Shown: positions 32,701 through 40,896 of the stretch, piece after piece
Layout: each line of letters starts with the position of its first letter
How positions within the stretch are numbered: position 1 is the stretch's first letter
NCBI GenBank assembly: GCA_014905825.1
Contig: JACGCN010000116.1
Span: 1 to 40,896, forward strand
DNA length: 40,896 nucleotides
Direction of reading: 5' to 3'
From: Lyophyllum atratum
Taxonomy: Eukaryota > Basidiomycota > Agaricomycetes > Agaricales > Lyophyllaceae
Program-made: the position numbers and the translations under genes
Notes under the pieces: model-generated
Databases searched by the model: none
Told to the model about the DNA's origin: nothing
What the model saw: the letters and a program-made list of their open reading frames with translations, nothing else

Positions 32701-32917
32701 CTAAGTCATTTAACATTGTCAGTTATCAACGGTGCAAACGCTGTTCAAAAGGTCTCGTGCATTGACAGGCTGCAAAGTAGGAGATGTATCTCTCGCCCTG
32801 AACGGCAGGCAGGGGCGGAGAGTGGCATGCGTCCTCGATAGTAAGGGAACAATGCTAGAGTCTTTCGACGTGGAAGGTGACGTTAATGAAGTGGAGTCTG
32901 ACGGAGGGAAATCGTAG
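29738..32917 (+). CDS. APC4: Anaphase-promoting complex subunit 4
   Basis: APC4, a scaffold subunit of the APC/C ubiquitin ligase. The start MEANGLSPLGVLHIPSSSRL leads into an N-terminal WD40-like beta-propeller (DLVALISRLGGRDRLSLWNY, DIVGLAWSPDGQTIAVVHHP). The middle reads LTLAACSATDLFAFQGSQTK and SVLAVTDDQGYLHCFLDGSF. The long helical APC4 domain follows: MSERGIQKWESTMTEALAKL, LAATARRDLFRFREFISWLR, RHDILEVNNYFISGLLTSSI and DQWFIGPVPEFSLQDMGVPG. The C-terminal domain includes MGESFQYLAVAIPSEKTDLL and ends VNEVESDGGKS. The frame was followed over more than ten introns; the one at about 31524-31578 joins SWLRF to ETSAANPAND and shows that this is one gene, not two. Confidence 0.92.
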
Positions 32918-33507
32918 TGGTCTAAACCGGCCCGCATGCAACAACGCGTTCTAGATGGCGTTCATACTCCTGGAGATTTGGAACTAGAATGCCAGGATGC
33001 TCGATCAATGCAAGTCAAATCAGCATCCGACGTGACTTTTTTGTGCTCCTGCTCAATATGGAGATGAAGAACATGATTTAACGGACATTGTGGGGAAGAG
33101 CAGGAACTCAACGCGGTGACTCAAGGACAAAAAATGAATTGTTCTGGGCGGAACCCATATTGAGGCCAAGAATATCGGCGTTGACCGATCTCTGGACCTG
33201 AGTGCCGCAGTGGCGGGAAAGTTTCTGCAGTTTGGCTCAAGTTAGGCCGTCGAAAGGAGATACGACTGGTAGGAGAAGCAACCTTCCTTTCGGGTTCGTA
33301 GCTAATCTTGGAGAAAGTCCTGCTGTCAGCGTGAGCGCCGCACCCCTTCAGGTCAATCTTAAATTGTCCACAATATCGGCTAAGTAGTTTCAAGTTTTAA
33401 GGGCCGCGGACCCTTCTCCTCGTGCCCAGAAACGAATTCTTTTTTCGATGCCATTTTAAATCACCTCTAGCGTGGCTCTGCATCGCCCTGCATCCATCGT
33501 CTTCGTC
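32918..33507. other. Intergenic, no gene seen
   Basis: A 90-codon minus frame at 33121-33393 cannot be extended and has no recognisable motif. No RNA gene, repeat or strong palindrome was noticed. It should contain the APC4 terminator and the promoter of the bZIP gene. Confidence 0.5.
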
Positions 33508-35025
33508 ATGCCCAAGTCCAATCCAACCATGTCCCCCATAAGCCATAGCAAGCAAGCTTCCAACGAATCTCCGTCGCGAATGTCCGACGTTGCGCTTAGA
33601 AAAAAGAAGAACGCAGATGCCCAAGCTGCTTTCCGAGCCCGGCGAGCCAATTACATCGCGACTCTGGAGGAAACAGGTGCGACCTCATAGCTGTCCATCT
33701 TATATTTCCTGTAAATTATAAGGTTTTACAGTGACTAGTCTTGAGTCCGTCGTTTTACAACTCCAAGACTCATGTAGAGAGGCTCGCCACGAAAGTCAGG
33801 AGTTACGACAAGAGAATGCCCGTCTACGGCACGAATTTCGAGAGCGCGAGAGATCCTGGAGAACCTGGCAAGTAAAGAAAACAGGTCAAGGCGCAGAATC
33901 CGACGATCCACCCCCCCTGCCGGCCTCCTTTTCGTCGCCACATCCTTCAAATGGGCAAATGACTTCGATACACATGCATCAGTATGGAGGGGGAGGTCTT
34001 TCTTATCGGATGGGCGATGATGCAGCAATGTGCAACGGTTCGTATGACACAAGCCCTGGCCAATATCACCAGACTTCCTCTCTCTCGTACACCGGCGTGG
34101 AGGCTGATATTTCGGGCGAGATCCCACCTAACTCGCTTACCCATCGTGGATCAAAGTATAGCCCATTTACATATCCCGTTCCCATCATCGCTCGAGAGAC
34201 GCCATGGCCTTCCCCGATCACACAAAGCACGTCCTCAAGTGGCGACTCCGGGGGCGCTGCTCACTCCGCTCACTCTCCAAGCTTCACAGAGTCGCCCACT
34301 TTAACGTCAACAGACATGTCTTTCATCGGTCGATTTCCTACTGAGGATCAGAAAGTACCTTTGAGCAGCCTCGACACTGCACCCTACGCCTTTCCCAGCA
34401 GTCGTTCCATCTCGCCAACGACTTCAGCGTCCGGGTCCTCCTCGTCGACCTCCCTTACGCCATTTCAGTTCACCTTCACCGACAATGGTGGACATGACCG
34501 CTCAGATCTTGATTATCGGCGCCACTCGCATCCTCATGGGGCTGAAGTTACGCTTCATGGCGGTACCGCCGACGTATCATTAGTCGGTCCCGCCAGCGAC
34601 GCGGTTCGGTATAGGTTGACAAATCGTAGAGACAACTCAGGCTGCGACCGACCGCTTCTCCCTACTCTTCCTCCTATTTCTGGGAGCGATAATGGCTCTC
34701 AACCAGAACAAGGGAGTAGCGACGGGGATTCTACGCCATATCCACATTCCCGTCCGCGTCTTCGTCGCGGGATGACCCACTCCCGCTCCCGCTCTCCATC
34801 TCCTCCTCCTCCGATACTTTCCAGCACGCTGGCGGTTATCAAAGCACAAGCCTTTGGCGCACTTCGTCGCACTCGTGCACGGACAAAAAGTCCTCTGATG
34901 GTGCCGCTAAAGTCGCAATGAACGTGCTGGAAGCAAGGGGAATCGGTATGGCGCCTTCACCGGGCGCCACCACAAGCCTCAAAAGGCCACGACTCGATGA
35001 TGATCTTGATATGCCGCATGCATGA
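33508..35025 (+). CDS. bZIP transcription factor (apparent frame break near the end)
   Basis: A basic leucine zipper factor. Exons are 33508-33676 and from 33732. The basic region is RKKKNADAQAAFRARRANYI, with the N-x3-A-x2-F/R pattern typical of fungal bZIPs, directly followed by a zipper (LEETVTSLESVVLQLQDSC, QELRQENARLRHEF). The rest is a long disordered Ser/Pro/Gly/Thr-rich region with His-rich and Arg/Ser patches (RGMTHSRSRSPSPPPP). As written, the frame stops at 34919-34921 with a non-coherent tail. Shifting by one base at the A5 run 34885-34889 gives SSDGAAKVAMNVLEARGIGM and an end in KRPRLDDDLDMPHA, which is clearly more protein-like. So one A is probably missing in the sequence. Target genes are unknown. 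Confidence 0.85.
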
Positions 35026-35493
35026 TTTGATTCCTTCTTTCTAGATCTACACCCGGAAGAAATGTATCTCTAATCTCACCATGGTTTACTCTGAGCTGAC
35101 TTTGCAGACAGGTAACCCATGCGAGCCTTGTGTTATATGTATATTGGTTGTTTGTAGTATATGTCGCGTCTTGATATCTTGCACTTAATACCCATACTGT
35201 ATATGATCGCTACTCTGCTTTGACCATCTTACTTACCTGCTGCATACTAGCTAGCCACTATGTAGTGTTAATTGAAATTGAACTGGGACAGGCCGACTAC
35301 TGAATCAGCTCCGATGCGACTTTGAACATGGATAAACGTGTGGTCAGCGAGGCTGGAGGTACAACCCATAAGGGATAACGATCGCCTCGCAGCTGCACAG
35401 ACAAGAACCGGACCTCTGCATCGAATTTTGGAATCGCATCTTTCGATTCTTCCACGCAGACAGGACATGTTTGATGTTCCGATCAGAGGTATA
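35026..35493. other. Convergent intergenic region, no gene seen
   Basis: This lies between the bZIP stop and the minus-strand SVIP-like stop, so it holds the two 3' ends. It has several TATA/ATAT-rich stretches (35131-35175) that may be polyadenylation-related. No protein or RNA gene was recognised. Confidence 0.45.
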
Positions 35494-35874
35494 TCAATCC
35501 CACTGACGGATATGAACCATGAGTCTTCACCGTGCCAGCTCAAGGTAAGCACTGCACTGACCACGAGTCTTTCCTCCTGCCTTGGTTCCGGTACAAACCT
35601 CGGCTGCTTTGCTACCTTCGCGGCCAGACGCCCCTGGTTTGGATTGGTCGTAGTCGTTCCCCTTGCCTGCGCCTTAACATGCAAACTCTTAGATTGGCAA
35701 TTGGGTCAATGATATAAAGGGCCTGACCGCTTCCAACCGCCGCTCTGCAGCTTCTGCCGCGGCGATGCGAGGATCGCTTGGAGACGGGCCTGCGGGATTC
35801 GTGCTAGTAGAAGACGAACCGAGAACTGTATGTCCGCCTGAATGAGTTCCAGACTTGGAGCAAAGGGAGCCCAT
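35494..35874 (-). CDS. SVIP-like N-myristoylated p97/Cdc48 adaptor
   Basis: A small protein of 88 aa from three exons on the minus strand: 35874-35728, 35672-35562 and 35502-35494 (the last is 9 nt and encodes WD plus stop). It begins MGSLCSKSGTHSGGHT: Gly-2 and Ser-6 fit the N-myristoylation consensus and Cys-5 could be palmitoylated. A helix follows, DPRIAAAEAAERRLEAAQAR, which contains R-x5-A-A-x2-R, the VCP-interacting motif known from SVIP and gp78. The rest (GRLAAKVAKQPRFVPEPRQE) is basic and short. Size and layout match human SVIP, an ER/lysosome-tethered p97 adaptor; the match in function is inference. The frame is intact. Confidence 0.82.
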
Positions 35875-35957
35875 GAGTTTATGAAAGACCGCCGCTCGAG
35901 GGCAAGAGCATCAACATGTGTGACGAGACAGTCAAATGATGTGACAGCGTAGCTACT

Positions 35958-36715
35958 CTATGTACGCGACCGAGGGGTTTCGGCAACAGGAATGTACTCC
36001 TCTCGGGAGGGACTGTATCCAAATCGAGAAACCCCTAACTCGTACGTTTGCTGCCGGGGCATCCAAGCCTGCAATATCTGTCAGAACATCTTCACCTGGC
36101 ATGGGCAGACATACCTCCCACCACCTTCGACCTGCGTTCCAGGGTTGAGAAATGTCGGTGTTAAATCCTGCTTTGGCCATGCGGCTCTTGATACCTGCTC
36201 CCAACAGGAGGCCAAAAACTGTGAGCAGGAAGAGCGTAACGACGAGCTGGTCTCGTGGTGAATCACGTTCTGTACGATATCAACTCTAGATTCGAGTAAC
36301 TATCAAAGGCACATACGGAAGCATCGGGCCTCAACGTCGCCCTCCTTTCCTGTGGCCGTGTCTGGATTGGTATCTCCCAGTGATGCACCGGCACATATTG
36401 GTAGATTTTGATTCAAACACCACTGCTTTGTGCAAGAAAGGCACGGTTGGGAAGGGTTATCGGGAATGTTCAAGAGCAGAATTGAGTAGTTCGACTGGAA
36501 ACATATGCCTGAGGAGCCCTACGTCAGCACATGCAAATAAGCAGGAAAGCTGTCAACGTACATTTACAGAAATTGGTGGCTTCCCACTTGTTCAGAATGG
36601 CGTTGGAGGATATCTGGAAAAGAATGACCGTCAAATAGGTCCATTCAAAAGACGCTACTTGACTCACGAATAGCGAAAAGAAAAAGACAAAGGAGATACA
36701 AGTGAATCGGGTCAT
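35958..36715 (-). CDS. Small type I membrane protein, unknown function
   Basis: A 183-aa protein from five exons on the minus strand: 36715-36668, 36613-36568, 36508-36317, 36269-36115 and 36068-35958. Introns are 46-59 nt and the summed exon length keeps frame. It starts with a signal peptide, MTRFTCISFVFFFSLFISS. The lumenal or extracellular part of about 80 residues has several Cys (FCICFQSNYSILLLNIPDNP, CLSCTKQWCLN). One transmembrane helix, QLVVTLFLLTVFGLLLGAG, follows and then a cytosolic tail ending in EEYIPVAETPRSRT. I do not recognise the family. The third exon acceptor (CTCAG at 36509) was chosen because it alone keeps the frame. The gene is divergent from ARP1 over a 117-nt gap. 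Confidence 0.72.
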
Positions 36716-36832
36716 GGAGGTGCAGACCGACTTCGGATTTGATAAACAACCATCAAGTAACGCTCAGTGACCACACACGTCGACGCGTCGACCCAGGCCT
36801 TCCGCCCACTTCTTCCATTCCCAGCGGCGACT
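36716..36832. promoter_or_regulatory. Bidirectional promoter with a perfect GTCGACGCGTCGAC palindrome
   Basis: This is the gap between the membrane-protein start (minus) and the ARP1 start (plus). A perfect 14-bp palindrome lies at 36779-36792 with ACGCGT, the MluI cell-cycle box bound by MBF in yeasts, at its centre. Regulatory role inferred. Confidence 0.5.
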
Positions 36833-38425
36833 ATGTCTGCAGAGTTCGACGATGTCCTCACGAATCAACCTGTCGTAATCGATAATGTCTGTCCTGACGC
36901 TTTCATAAGGCATATAAGTGTCTAACGCACACCCATCACTTCAACCCCGCAGGGCTCTGGAACTATCAAAGCTGGATTTGCTGGACAGGACCATCCCAAA
37001 TGCTTCTTTCCGTCTTTGTGCGTCTTGACGGTTAGGCATGATTTCCGCCGCTAATTCTTTCTGTTAATCTTTGGATCGTTATAGTGTCGGGCGGCCAAAG
37101 CATATACGCGTCATGGCCGGGGCATTGGAGGGAGATGTTTTTCATCGGGAGGCGTGCACAGGAGTTTAGAGGCCTCCTCAAGATCAAATACCCCATGGAA
37201 CATGGAATTGTGACAGACTGGGATGATATGGAACGCATCTGGAATTGGGTTTACGCCGAGGAGCTGGGGACATTGAGCGAGGAGGTCAGTCCATCTCATG
37301 CGAAACAACTGACCGTTAAACTCATGAAATAATCTAGCATCCGGTATTATTGACAGAAGCACCGCTTAACCCAAGGAGCAACCGAGACGCCGCTGCACAA
37401 GTATTCTTTGACACTTTCAACGTTCCAGCTCTCTTCACATCCGTTCAAGCCGTACTCTCACTGTGAGCCTTTTTTGATGTTCTTTATTCAATGTTACTGA
37501 GACCATGCCAAGATACTCGTCGGGACGTACGACAGGCATTGTACTCGACTCTGGTGACGGCGTCACGCACGCTTGTACCTGTCTTCGAAGGGTTTTCAAT
37601 GCCGCATGCCATCCGCCGGGTCGATGTAGCAGGAAGGTAATCGGCCTGCATTACGGTGTCTTGTTGCTTATTAACTTCCTAACCTCAGAGACGTAACTGA
37701 ACATCTTCAGCTTCTCCTTCGTAAATCCGGGCACCATTTGCACACCACCGCAGAACGTGAGGTAGTTCGAACAATTAAAGAGAAGTGCTGTTATGTTGCC
37801 CTTAACCCTGCAAAGGAGGAGAAAGATGCCGCTGGACGTACAGAAGAGTTTAAACTGCCGGATGGCAATGTTGTTCAGGTATCAAGGCTTCTTACCATTT
37901 TACCGTTTTTGCGTTATTCTGAATGTTTACGATTGATAGCTTGGTCCTGAACGCTTCCGTGCGCCCGAGATTTGTTCAACCCTGAGCTGATTGGTCAGGA
38001 GTACGCCGGAGTGCACCAGGTTGTGGTCGATTCAATTAACCGAGTCGACTTGGACCTTCGGAAGAGTCTATTTTCCAACATTGTCCTTAGTGGCGGTAGT
38101 ACTTTGTGTCGAGGTCAGTCAAGATGCTTAACGTATGAGTAAAGTGGCTGTGCTGATTCCATTTCAGGTTTTGGTGACCGGTTACTGAACGAAGTGAAGA
38201 AACTCGCCTTGAAGGATGTCAAAATCAAGATATATGCTCCCCCCGAACGGAAGTATTCCACCTGGATTGGTGGCTCGATCCTAGCAGGTCTGAGTACGTT
38301 CAAGAAGGTAATGTCTGACTGCCCTTTACCACAACGTTGCCATTGTTGATAATGACTAGATGTGGGTCTCTGCCGAGGAGTATCAGGAAGACCCAGATAT
38401 CATTCATAAAAAATCAGGTTTCTGA
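36833..38425 (+). CDS. ARP1: Actin-related protein ARP1 (centractin), three apparent single-base breaks
   Basis: Centractin, the filament-forming actin-like subunit of dynactin that links dynein to cargo and the nucleus. Landmarks are [153 protein letters not shown] and the end [20 protein letters not shown]. The whole family is represented, but the frame breaks three times inside exons: an extra T in the T5 run 37138-37142, an extra T at 37573-37574, and a missing T at 37971-37973. Introns cannot explain these. Exons and splice borders are otherwise normal, so sequence errors are more likely than a dead gene. Confidence 0.9.
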
Positions 38426-38817
38426 ATAGCATGTTGATTCTTGGGGTTTCGATTCATACCACATATTTCCTTCGCTTTACACGACACCAATGTACTTCTT
38501 TCAGCTAATGCAATCCGATAAGCTCTGAGCTATCCAGCATTTCTCAGTTGAGCATCCCGAGTTGCGCAGAAGGGGGCGATAACCTGTGTGGATAGATCTT
38601 GATGGGTAAGTGTGTTATATAATTCATCCTTCAATGATGGGCTAACAACTTAGAGGCGACGAGAAGGTCAGATGTTTTTGAAATCATGTTCGTCTCATGG
38701 GGTTCTAACATAGCACATACGTGGGCGGGAGGGGCATATATAGAACGTGATGTCGCCAATATAGTATTTTTACCGAGGGCAAAACGAGCAAAGTGTACGT
38801 TGACGAGTGCAAGACGA
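38426..38817. other. Convergent intergenic region, no gene seen
   Basis: This lies between the ARP1 stop and the eS24 stop. Open frames here overlap the eS24 gene on the wrong strand or have no protein character. It contains the two 3' ends; no RNA gene or repeat was recognised. Confidence 0.45.
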
Positions 38818-39389
38818 CTACTTGCCCTTCTTGGGGGGCTCCGCAGCCTTGCTCTTTTCGTTCCACGGAGCTGATACAAATGTTTTGAAACATTGTCATG
38901 ACCTAGGATAGATGTGCGTACCTTCTTCGCGCGGTTTCTTGCGCTCCTTCCGCAGCTTGCGCGAAGGTTTGTCAACCTTGGCAACCAGCCCAGACTTTGC
39001 AATCGAGTTCAGTCACCAGAAAATCATGGAAAGGCGTCAGCGACGTACTCGAACCAACCGGTATTTGGGCTCAAACTTCTTTTGCGATGCCTCGTCGTCA
39101 TAGATCAGCGCAAAACCAGTGCTCCTTCCTCCACCAAACTGCGTCCGGAAACCAAAGGTGACAACACGGTCCTTATGGGTCTTGTACAGGGCCGCGAGCT
39201 TCTCCGAGAGCTCAGTTTTGGAAACATTGGGGCGCGAGGGGTGTAGGACGTCAAGGACGAATTGGCGACGTGCCAGGAGACGGTTGGTGATAAATTTGCG
39301 GGTCCGCAGGGTGATTGGCGCTGCGGGGTCGATCTTTAAGGAGGTGAAGCGTTAGATAGAATGTCGAGACGACGTGTAGGACGCACCAT
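38818..39389 (-). CDS. RPS24: 40S ribosomal protein eS24
   Basis: Ribosomal protein eS24 of the small subunit. Exons on the minus strand are 39389-39387 (only the ATG), 39333-39049, 38994-38922 and 38870-38818. The protein reads [80 protein letters not shown] and [19 protein letters not shown]. The tail as written is [20 protein letters not shown]. The conserved eS24 tail has a basic NRAKK and RGTKK pattern, which appears here if one A is removed at the T3 run 38935-38937 (plus-strand numbering) and one added at the T4 run 38855-38858. The two changes cancel, so the frame stays open. The eS24 identity itself is certain. Confidence 0.95.
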
Positions 39390-39733
39390 AGTTGCGGCAG
39401 GCTTGCTTTGAGTCGTCGGGGCCGATGCTGATAGATATTCGAGTACCACAGTGTGTGGCTGCAAAAACTGCACAGTTTTACCGGCATTGTCCGGAAGGTC
39501 GGGACACGTGACACACTTTCACAGACACCACCATCATCCTGCTGGGAGGTCCTCGACGCCCGCTTTGAGCTCCTGAACAGCACTAACCGTTTACACTGGC
39601 ATCCGAGATTCTCTGAGATCTGAGCTTGAGAGGATTAAACGGGGCGACCTCCTCCCACTGGCTTGCTGATGCTCCATGCTCGCTGACTAATCACTGACAG
39701 CTTCCACTTGACGAGAGTGGACTACCAGAACGA
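39390..39733. promoter_or_regulatory. Bidirectional promoter of eS24 and the DUF4870-like gene
   Basis: A 344-nt gap between divergent start codons with a CACGTG box at 39505-39510. No gene or RNA was recognised inside. Promoter role is inferred from position. Confidence 0.45.
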
Positions 39734-40501
39734 ATGTCGTCCAACTTTGCCTCGTTTGCGCCCTACGTGAGCCCAGCCAGATCTTGTATCAACTACGGTG
39801 CTGAACTCCTGTACCAATCAAGACTCCTCCCCCAGATGACCCCACGTATACTTCTTCAGCACCAAGGGCTCCTGTAAGGCCGTGGTTTCCTGCTCAGGCT
39901 TCTTCGGCGCACGAAATAGACACCTCGTACAGTCTGGCGGTATCCCCACGTTTGGAACGTCGGCGGCGGGTGGGGAGGCTTAGCAGAGGCGTCTGAGGTA
40001 CCAGTGAACCAATGGGAAACAAGGTATGGGTTGAGGGTCGACATTTCGGCTGCTGTCGCATATCTCCTAGGACCTCTCACAGGTAGGGTTTCCGCAGAGT
40101 TCACGCACGCGACCTGATCTGTTTCAAAGCTTTGTGTCTGCTGATCCTGGAGACGCAGAACGATTTCGTTCGTTTTCATGGTTTGTAAACTTCTGAGCAT
40201 GCAATGACAAGGTCTGATCATCCGAGCAGCATACCAATCTGCCCTGTTGACAACCCCCTTGCTGTTCATCCGCATCTTTCTTTCCCTTATCCAGGCCCCA
40301 TCCTGGATACAGACATTCGGCACCTTACTTCTCATTCTGCCGCCAGCGTACATGGCGTACGTCCCCAGCATTTCATTTTTATTATACATGTTGACGATGT
40401 CACAGTATACGGGTTTACATGGACACTACGCGCGCTGGGCTTGTACATTATCATCTGCCTATGATAGGGGCCATTGCTGAGCTTGGCTGGCGGAGGAGTG
40501 A
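39734..40501 (+). CDS. Tic20/DUF4870-like (UPF0132) membrane protein, frame uncertain in two places
   Basis: A small multi-helix membrane protein of the DUF4870 (UPF0132) family. It begins MSSNFASFAPY, splices to TPPPDDPTYTSSAPRAPVRP, and after a disordered N-terminus shows the family core VNQWETRYGLRVDISAAVAY, LLGPLTALCLLILETQNDFV, RFHAYQSALLTTPLLFIRIF, LSLIQAPSWIQTFGTLLLIL, PPAYMAIRVYMDTTRAGLVH and YHLPMIGAIAE. Introns occur after FAPY, in LGPLTA, in RFHAYQ and in YMAI. Two oddities: the frame changes between about 39930 and 39990, either by a roughly 52-nt intron (GTCTGG...TTAG) or by an indel; and near 40478 one G seems to be missing, since adding it gives the short end EAWLAEE with TGA at 40499-40501 instead of a long non-coherent tail. 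Function is unknown. Confidence 0.78.
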
Positions 40502-40896
40502 TGCAGTCGGACTCCTTGTATTTATGTTTATAGTATTAAACCAGAGAATGGAGATAGTATTGTATGGCAAACGACGAACGAAAACAAGTTAGGAGCTGTA
40601 CGTGTGGTTAGATCTAGTTGGATGCGGGTATATGCGATGTGGGGTAGACAGTAAAACGAGAAATCAAAGACAAAGTCCAAGGATTGGCGTCCCAATTGGA
40701 CATGGCCCAGTCGGCGTCGATCCAAGCAAGCCCTGAGCAGCGGCTGGACACCATTGATCGTAGCGTCCAGGAAGATTTCGCAGAAGTTCAGCATGGCGTC
40801 CAGGTAACATTTATGTCATAGACGACTGAACATCGGAATCAGAACTCTGCCACGATGATGATAGCTACTCACTCGGTCCAAGGACAGGTCCTAGAA
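40502..40896. other. Window edge, possible first exon of a further gene on plus
   Basis: A polar, helix-prone plus-strand frame runs from about 40643 to 40802 (REIKDKVQGLASQLDMAQSA onward, with an ATG at 40702) and could splice at GTAACA (40803). An 88-codon minus frame (40528-40794) covers the same bases but its composition looks like a shadow. Nothing can be decided without the sequence beyond the window. Confidence 0.3.

Noticed and set aside
40528..40794. An 88-codon minus-strand frame at the window end
   Set aside because: It overlaps a more coil-like plus frame and shows Phe/Cys/Leu-rich shadow composition; too little sequence to support a gene.
1..40896. CRISPR arrays, tRNA or rRNA genes, retrotransposon LTRs, long tandem repeats
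   Set aside because: Looked for by eye on both strands; none was recognised. A tRNA scan and a self-alignment would be needed to exclude short or diverged ones.

Overview
This is a window of a mushroom-forming fungus genome (Basidiomycota, probably Agaricomycetes). The genes are packed closely on both strands, almost all are split by many introns of about 45-60 nt, and several families are typical of Agaricomycetes (the DUF6589 family, expanded RecQ-like helicases, many-exon housekeeping genes). All gene models below were read by joining frames by eye at GT...AG (once GC...AG) borders; no search was run.

Layout. 0.1-3.1 kb: SEC9-type t-SNARE and a free-standing SRA-YDG protein. 3.2-6.3 kb: a tiny minus-strand gene, a hypothetical minus-strand gene and, sharing its promoter, a Ser/Thr-rich GPI-type surface protein. 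6.4-11.6 kb: MYG1 nuclease, a MARVEL-like four-helix membrane protein and an MFSD1-like transporter. 11.9-12.7 kb: ribosomal protein eL15. 12.8-18.8 kb: a complete mobile element. 19.0-26.2 kb: GH16 glucanase, SurE-like phosphatase and a RasGEF with a GTPase-like N-terminal domain. 26.9-32.9 kb: DEAD-box helicase DRS1 and APC/C subunit APC4. 33.5-40.5 kb: a bZIP factor, an SVIP-like myristoylated p97 adaptor, a small type I membrane protein, the dynactin actin-related protein ARP1, ribosomal protein eS24 and a Tic20/DUF4870-like membrane protein.

The main discovery candidate is the 5,968-bp element at 12835-18802. It has inverted-repeat ends, is flanked by a perfect 9-bp direct repeat (TGATGTAAC), and carries only two genes, transcribed towards each other with 11 nt between their stop codons: a DUF6589 protein of about 1,070 aa and a RecQ-like SF2 helicase of about 660 aa. 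Each end contains a stem-loop whose sequence differs between the two ends while its base pairing is kept. No recognisable conventional transposase is present, so the DUF6589 protein is the candidate recombinase and the helicase its partner. Both genes look intact, so the insertion is probably young.

The remaining genes are ordinary housekeeping and accessory genes of a fungal chromosome. Single-base frame breaks, mostly in short homopolymers, cluster in the last 7 kb (bZIP, ARP1, eS24, DUF4870-like) with one more in SEC9; they look more like sequence errors than gene death, but this cannot be proven from the window alone.
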